Made by a program: the position numbers and the translations under genes | In this document: positions 6,001 through 8,862 of the stretch, piece after piece | How the letters are laid out: each line of letters opens with the position of its first letter | How positions within the stretch are numbered: the first letter of the stretch is position 1 | Notes under the pieces: model-generated | Databases searched by the model: none | The model's input: only the letters and a program-made list of their open reading frames with translations | What the model was told of the DNA's origin: nothing | DNA from: Anaerolineaceae bacterium UBA5365 | GTDB lineage: Bacteria; Chloroflexota; Anaerolineae; Anaerolineales; Anaerolineaceae | Assembly (NCBI GenBank): GCA_002407905.1 | Contig: DHPL01000028.1 | Coordinates: 331 to 9,192, forward strand | Direction of reading: 5' to 3' | DNA length: 8,862 nt

Positions 6001-6138
6001 GCCGTTGAAGGCACGCCCATCCTGATCTACCAGGGTGCTTCAGACAAACCGCAGAAGACCCCCTCAGAACTCACCCCTGGGGATAAAGTGGCCCTGCCCG
6101 GGGCGGCAACCATCATCAGCCGCTTCCCAAGGGGCTAA
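3016..6138 (+). CDS. Serine hydroxymethyltransferase - glycine cleavage T-protein fusion
   Basis: A single 1040-residue frame encodes two folate enzymes. Residues 1 to about 436 are SHMT (glycine + 5,10-methylene-THF to serine + THF, PLP-dependent): IPSEST (35-40, Glu38), YAEGYP with Glu59, HGGHLTHGSPVNRSG (158-172), ADISHTAG with Asp236 and His239, the PLP lysine Lys265 in TTHKTLCGPRG, FPGEQGGP, and substrate-carboxylate Arg402 in ATGIRIGSP. Relative to E. coli GlyA about 26 residues are inserted around 63-93, before YYKGVEY, as I recall from Chloroflexota SHMTs. Residues about 636-1040 are GcvT (aminomethyl-lipoyl H-protein + THF to methylene-THF + ammonia): LGARMIPFAGWDMP, LFDVTHMG (679-686), the catalytic Asp pair 729-730 in LDDLLVY, RTGYTGE, and GLGARDSLRTEAG (883-895, Glu893). 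Residues about 437-635 are extra and include a degenerate GcvT-like copy. ATG 3016 is preferred over TTG 3013 because AAGGAAGTG (3002-3010) is well spaced. Both halves keep their key residues. GcvH and GcvP genes are not in the window. Confidence 0.92.
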   Translation: MKEFLIDESLSSLDPALAELCDLEAERQARKLIMIPSESTAPLAVRKVLSSAFQNIYAEGYPRAETRYQSEEELFDYPMQLDVYRRWSDLRYYKGVEYADVVESVARRRAAELFAANGLNADDLWVNVQPLSGAPANTAVYTALIKPGDPILGMDLLHGGHLTHGSPVNRSGLVYTAHHYTVDPKTEKLDYDKIMEQAKACMPKVIVAGYTSYAWMPDWKAFRKIADAVGAYLLADISHTAGLVAAGVVPSPIGIADVVSFTTHKTLCGPRGAVLICHDRTLGERIDKGVFPGEQGGPHVNTIAALALTFKLAKTKEFKALQKQIVKNAQAMAKRFEENGVKVSYYGTDTHLLLIDCKGFKGPDGVPLNGDLGARILDNVGIVTNRNTIPGDRSALSATGIRIGSPWLTQRGYKEEHFEKIADLITKIFKASHPYLMCGRVGKKTRVKVDFKAYSEVQSEVAKLAALMPSADTIEKPHGYPHFYTIDDEFPGETAAFEIYGERVRSFLTFTLTSDMESLKPGQSQATAMNTTLGPVKGTLTCIDPQRFNLTVASEDAGLAGTWLEGMSSAFIYYDPDLCQRVPGPVGITSAKPVKKLEKGEAVFEQKPYYVGMESPKGLKAKPEFKWEEPKDAKLKRTQLYDTHVKLGARMIPFAGWDMPVWYTSVLEEHTATRTAAGLFDVTHMGVFQAEGPDAGLFLDSVTGNDIVHLEVGESYYTHFMDPHANVLDDLLVYRRDKEKWLVVVNAANEDKDWAWLEAVRQGKVLIDLERPWSVVPGRHVILRNLKDRKAGADMLVDIALQGPRSRDILLKLAKPTDARKIMRLNRTELCECKLAGMDVVVSRTGYTGERMCFELFVHPDNAVKFWDALMKAGTPMGLLPCGLGARDSLRTEAGLPLYGHEMGGDMNLTISEAGFLAMVKMNTSWFIGRSAFRERERMRTGIVARFRFNEKGVRMAHHGDPVVDSKGRVIGKVTSCAIDSEGYLTGQAFVEIKTAVEGTPILIYQGASDKPQKTPSELTPGDKVALPGAATIISRFPRG
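4501..4716 (+). other. Degenerate GcvT-like folate domain segment inside the fusion
   Basis: Residues 496-567 align collinearly with residues 687-760 of the same protein (the N-terminal folate-binding part of its GcvT half), with only two single-residue gaps. Matching anchors are FEIYGERVRSFL with FQAEGPDAGLFL, LKPGQ (519-523) with LEVGE (710-714), RFNLTVASED with KWLVVVNAAN, and TWLEGM (562-567) with AWLEAV. The catalytic Asp729-Asp730 is replaced by Lys537-Gly538 (VKGTLT against LDDLLV), so this copy should be inactive. It may be a structural or folate-holding module linking SHMT to GcvT. The alignment was done by eye. Confidence 0.6.
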
Positions 6139-6166
6139 TGGCTCAATGAAAAGGAGAGGACAGTTT

Positions 6167-7420
6167 ATGCAGACCAATTGGGACCATCGCTACGCCCACC
6201 GCATGGGCAGCATCAAAGCCTCGTTTATCCGCGAGCTGCTGAAAGTGACCCAACAACCAGACGTGATTTCCTTTGGCGGCGGCTTTCCGGCTTCCGAACT
6301 CTTCCCCATCGAAAAGGTGAAGGCAGCCTGTGAAAAGGTCTTGAACGAAAACGGCAAGAAAGCACTCCAATACACCACAACTGAAGGCTACGACCCCTTG
6401 CGCAAATGGCTGGCGGACCGGGTGGGCCAATACGGCATCAAGGTAGGACTTGAGAACGTATTGATCACATCGGGCTCGCAGCAGGCCCTGGATATGCTAG
6501 GGCGTATATTCATCAACCGGGGCGACCGCATCCTGACCGAAAGCCCCACCTACCTCGGTGCCCTGCAAGCCTGGAACGCTTACGGTGCCGAATACCAAAC
6601 CGTGGAAACCGATGATGACGGCATCGTACCCGAGGACTTTGAAGCCAAAATAGCCAATAACATCAAGTTTTGCTACGTGCTGCCAAACTTCCAAAACCCG
6701 ATGGGCGTAACCCTGCCCATCGAGCGCCGCGAACGCCTGGTGAGAAGCGCCGCCGAACATGGCGTGCCGATCGTGGAAGATGACCCCTACGGTCAATTGC
6801 GTTTTGAAGGCGAACACCTCAAGCCGGTCTGCGTGCTGGACGCTGAATTCCGCAAGCAGAATAACGGCGCGGATTTTAGCGGCAATGTGATCTATACCAG
6901 CACCTTCAGCAAGACCCTGGCCCCGGGACTGCGCATGGGTTGGGTGATCGGCCCGGCGGACGTGATCCGCAAGATAGTCCTGGCCAAACAAGGCGCCGAC
7001 CTGCAGTGCAGCACCTTTGACCAATATGTGGCCTACGAACTGGTGACCGAAGGATTCCTTGACGAACACATCGAGCTGATCCGCAAGGTCTACAAAGAAC
7101 GGCGGGATGCCATGGTGGAGGCCTTTGAAGAGTTTATGCCCCTCGGGACCACCTGGACGGTGCCCAAGGGCGGCCTGTTCCTCTGGCTGCGCCTGCCGGA
7201 AGGCTGCGATACAGTGGAGCTCTTCCCGCTTGCCGTGGAAGAAAAGGTGGCATATGTGCCCGGCCTGCCCTTCTACCCCACCACCGGACCCAACAACACC
7301 ATGCGCTTGAATTTCAGTGCCGCTGACCCGGATAAGATCCGCGAGGGTGTACGCAGGCTGGCTAATATGGCCAAGCGCAGTCTGATCAAAAAGCCGGTGA
7401 TGCCGCGTACGAACGAATAA
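6167..7420 (+). CDS. PLP-dependent aminotransferase, class I/II, LysN-like (2-aminoadipate transaminase type)
   Basis: A 417-residue fold-type I aminotransferase of the subgroup including Thermus LysN (2-aminoadipate:2-oxoglutarate) and the catalytic domain of MocR regulators. It has no DNA-binding domain. Motifs in order: IKASFIRELLKVTQQPDVISFGGG near the N-terminus, LQYTTTEGYDPLR, the PLP phosphate motif ITSGSQQALDMLGR, ESPTYLGA, PNFQNPMGVTLP (cofactor-ring Asn), VEDDPYGQLRFEG (cofactor Asp and Tyr), the catalytic lysine Lys249 in STFSKTLAPGLRMGW, KQGADLQ, KGGLFLWLRLPEG and the C-terminal MRLNFS carrying the substrate-carboxylate Arg. AAGGAGAGGA (6151-6160) precedes ATG 6167; the ATG at 6146 overlaps this site and is not favoured. 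It lies 28 nt after the fusion gene and is followed by a strong terminator, so the two are co-transcribed. The true amino donor is uncertain: such enzymes accept aromatic, branched-chain or 2-aminoadipate substrates. Confidence 0.9.
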   Translation: MQTNWDHRYAHRMGSIKASFIRELLKVTQQPDVISFGGGFPASELFPIEKVKAACEKVLNENGKKALQYTTTEGYDPLRKWLADRVGQYGIKVGLENVLITSGSQQALDMLGRIFINRGDRILTESPTYLGALQAWNAYGAEYQTVETDDDGIVPEDFEAKIANNIKFCYVLPNFQNPMGVTLPIERRERLVRSAAEHGVPIVEDDPYGQLRFEGEHLKPVCVLDAEFRKQNNGADFSGNVIYTSTFSKTLAPGLRMGWVIGPADVIRKIVLAKQGADLQCSTFDQYVAYELVTEGFLDEHIELIRKVYKERRDAMVEAFEEFMPLGTTWTVPKGGLFLWLRLPEGCDTVELFPLAVEEKVAYVPGLPFYPTTGPNNTMRLNFSAADPDKIREGVRRLANMAKRSLIKKPVMPRTNE

Positions 7421-7432
7421 TTTCGGGACAGC

Positions 7433-7460
7433 AAAAAGGCCTCTGCGGAGGCCTTTTTTT
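7433..7460. terminator. Bidirectional intrinsic terminator between convergent operons
   Basis: An 11-bp perfect stem (AAAAAGGCCTC 7433-7443 / GAGGCCTTTTT 7448-7458) with a TGCG loop. On the plus strand it ends in seven T (7454-7460), 12 nt after the aminotransferase stop. On the minus strand the A-tract becomes five T after the stem, about 55 nt beyond the glycosyltransferase stop, so it can stop both transcripts. Confidence 0.92.
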
Positions 7461-7514
7461 GTTCAGGTTTTTATTATTCCCGGGGCGGAGACGGGCTGTT
7501 CAGGCAGCTGAGTC

Positions 7515-8561
7515 TCATGCCTCTTCCTCACGTGAGGGTAAGTTTTTCAGCCAGGCAAAAAGCCGCTCCTGGATGCGCTCCAGTTCGGCCTTGAGCTGCC
7601 AGCGCTTGCGGGCTTCACCCAAATGGGCCTGGGAGAGCGCCACCCGGTGGTTGCCTTCAAAGCGCTTAAGCCCTGCCGCGGCGATGGCCAGGGGGTCCTT
7701 TAAGTAGGCCAGAGCCGCCTTGCGCCAGGCCGGCATCCAGGGCTTCACAGCCGGATCCTCCCCAGCCTCCTGGGCGCGCAAGGCCCGGCGGTAGGGTTCC
7801 AGCAGCACAGACGTAGCGCCCAGGCCCTGGCGGAATCGCTTGTGGTAATCCCAGCTGAGACGGCTGGTGGGCATAAAGTGCTGAAAACGCAGGGCTGAGT
7901 TGTAATGCAGTTCCCAGCCCATCAGGCGGATGATCAATTGGATCTCGGAGTCCTCACCGGAAAGCAGCTCGCTGCCAGCCCGGCTGGTGAGCAATGGCTC
8001 GAAGCCCGCGTCCAACATGGCGTGAGCTGCCCGGGTGCGTAAAACGCAGCCAGCGGTGTAGATCAGCCGCTCGGGGTCCTGGATTTTGCCATCCTGTGGC
8101 AGCTGCGGCCCCACGGCGTAATTGCGCTCATACCGCGCGTACCAAAATGGCGGCGGGGTCTCAAAAACCGCCCGACCTTCCGCGCCGATCAGGCCGGCCT
8201 GGGGAAAGGCGTGGATCAGCTGCCAGGCATTCTCCAGCCAGTCAGGGTCCACCCAATTATCCTGGTCCACAAAACCAATGTAGGCATAGGCGGCGGCGCG
8301 CATCCCGCTCTGGCGGGCATAGGCGATGCCCTGGCGTTTCTCTTCAACGATGCGCAGCGGCACCTCGGAACTCCAGAGCTCACACGCCATGGCAGCAGTG
8401 CCATCGGTGGAGGCATTATCTACTAAAATCAACTCCCAGGGGAATTCAGACTGCCGCTCCTGGGCCAGAAGATGCTCCAGCGCTTTTCCGATGATTCCCG
8501 CCGCGTTATAGGCGCAAATCACCACACTAAGGCCTTCAGGCAGGCTGCTATTTTGGGACAT
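7515..8561 (-). CDS. Family 2 glycosyltransferase
   Basis: A 348-residue GT-A fold transferase that would use a nucleotide-sugar donor, acting at the cytoplasmic face on a polysaccharide, lipid or protein acceptor. The nucleotide-binding start is LSVVICAYNA (11-20) with the second strand ELILVDNASTDGT (43-55). The metal-binding motif is DQD (99-101) in FVDQDNWVDPDW. The acceptor/catalytic segment includes GCVLRTRAA (171-179) and SGEDSEIQ (201-208) with the Glu-Asp typical of inverting family 2 enzymes. After about 255 the protein is Ala/Lys/Arg-rich and helical, without membrane segments, and ends in a charged tail (REEEA). Two in-frame ATGs exist, at 8570 and 8561. The first is embedded in a perfect TATAAT box, so the second is chosen. 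It lies 46 nt after the kinase gene on the same strand. The donor sugar and product are unknown. Confidence 0.88.
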   Translation of the reverse strand: MSQNSSLPEGLSVVICAYNAAGIIGKALEHLLAQERQSEFPWELILVDNASTDGTAAMACELWSSEVPLRIVEEKRQGIAYARQSGMRAAAYAYIGFVDQDNWVDPDWLENAWQLIHAFPQAGLIGAEGRAVFETPPPFWYARYERNYAVGPQLPQDGKIQDPERLIYTAGCVLRTRAAHAMLDAGFEPLLTSRAGSELLSGEDSEIQLIIRLMGWELHYNSALRFQHFMPTSRLSWDYHKRFRQGLGATSVLLEPYRRALRAQEAGEDPAVKPWMPAWRKAALAYLKDPLAIAAAGLKRFEGNHRVALSQAHLGEARKRWQLKAELERIQERLFAWLKNLPSREEEA

Positions 8562-8568
8562 GGCAAGC

Positions 8569-8574
8569 ATTATA
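8569..8574 (-). promoter_or_regulatory. -10 box (TATAAT) 7 nt before the glycosyltransferase start
   Basis: On the minus strand TATAAT occupies 8574-8569 and is followed by GCTTGCC and ATG at 8561. The upstream ATG (8570-8568) overlaps the box itself. The -35 position (about 8592-8597) falls in a T-rich small inverted repeat with no TTGACA match. The site marks the start codon choice and predicts a leaderless mRNA. Confidence 0.6.
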
Positions 8575-8607
8575 CAATGCCCGGCTTGGAAAAAAGCCGC
8601 GGTGAGC

Positions 8608-8862
8608 CTAGAACTGCCAGACCTTGAATTTGGTCAGTATCGAGCCGCCGATAAACTCGCGCAGCAGCGAGTTATCCGGCACGAACTCAGTACCCGTGGG
8701 CAGGAACCAGTCCAGGAAGCGTAAAAGACGCTTGGCTTCAATGTAAGCATCGGTGCCAAAGCTCACCTGGCGCAGGAGCGGCTCCACCAGCGGCTTGAGC
8801 GTGCAGAGCTCGTAAGCCAGGGCGCTGTTGAACATCACATCCGCGTTTTCCTGGTAGGGGAA
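8608..8862 (-). CDS. Uridine/nucleoside kinase of the TGS-domain type, C-terminal part
   Basis: The last 84 codons of a gene whose start lies beyond the right edge; the frame stays open to base 8862. The sequence ADVMFNSALAYELCTLKPLVEPLL, then EAKRLLRFLDWFLP and finally DNSLLREFIGGS, is the characteristic tail of the roughly 550-residue nucleoside kinases that join a TGS domain to a phosphoribulokinase/uridine kinase domain. These phosphorylate uridine-like nucleosides in salvage. The P-loop and TGS parts are outside the window. A GTG at 8838 could be mistaken for a start, but it is internal: the conserved motif begins before it (PYQENADVMFN). The gene is on the same strand as, and 46 nt upstream of, the glycosyltransferase. 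A small inverted repeat follows its stop but lacks a T-tract. Confidence 0.8.
   Translation of the reverse strand, partial: FPYQENADVMFNSALAYELCTLKPLVEPLLRQVSFGTDAYIEAKRLLRFLDWFLPTGTEFVPDNSLLREFIGGSILTKFKVWQF

Noticed and set aside
6035..6166. Longer N-terminus for the aminotransferase beginning inside the fusion gene
   Set aside because: It would overlap the GcvT coding region, and a strong ribosome site directly precedes the ATG at 6167, where LysN-like homology begins.
8582..8599. Inverted repeat CGGCTT/AAGCCG after the kinase stop as a terminator
   Set aside because: The T-run is inside the stem and loop and not after it on the minus strand, and the site lies where the -35 region of the next gene would be. 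It could be incidental.
8608..8838. Independent 76-residue gene starting at the GTG at 8838
   Set aside because: The conserved kinase tail continues upstream of the GTG to the edge of the window, so this is the end of a longer gene.

Overview
The window looks like a chromosomal segment of a moderately GC-rich bacterium, most probably a member of Chloroflexota (Anaerolineae-like). This rests on recalled family resemblance: an SHMT subtype with a long insertion after its YAEGYP motif, a Thermus LysN-like aminotransferase, small DUF4870 membrane proteins, a TGS-type nucleoside kinase tail, and TATAAT-like boxes placed 6-7 nt before start codons. No mobile element, CRISPR array, tRNA or rRNA was seen. 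Coding density is high and no gene-free stretch exceeds 300 bases. The longest, 2759-3015, holds two promoters and a possible leader peptide.

Layout. 1-350 (minus) is the 5' part of fmt, methionyl-tRNA formyltransferase. Divergent from it are two separately transcribed DUF4870/Tic20-like membrane protein genes (452-880 and 1029-1523) with an intrinsic terminator between them. Then comes a mycoredoxin/glutaredoxin-like protein with a CGDC motif (1579-1884), which converges on and overlaps by 4 nt a minus-strand pair: an ECF sigma factor (2189-2758) followed by a small single-pass membrane protein that may be its anti-sigma partner (1881-2144).

The central transcription unit (promoter about 2876, terminator 7433-7460) carries the most unusual gene. 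It is a single 1040-residue open frame fusing a complete serine hydroxymethyltransferase to a complete glycine-cleavage T-protein (aminomethyltransferase). Between them lies a segment that, by residue-level comparison, is a degenerate partial copy of the GcvT folate-binding domain lacking the catalytic Asp pair. A LysN-like PLP aminotransferase follows 28 nt downstream. A 42-codon open frame starting with GTG just after the promoter ends in TGATG overlapping the fusion start, and may be a leaderless leader peptide.

Beyond the bidirectional terminator, two minus-strand genes read toward it: the C-terminal part of a uridine/nucleoside kinase (8608-8862) and a family 2 glycosyltransferase (7515-8561).

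How the genes fit together: the fusion would connect release of the glycine-derived C1 unit as 5,10-methylene-THF (T-protein) with its use for serine synthesis from a second glycine (SHMT), or the reverse. Fmt also uses a folate C1 donor. The other genes (membrane proteins, thiol redox protein, ECF sigma, glycosyltransferase) show no obvious functional link.
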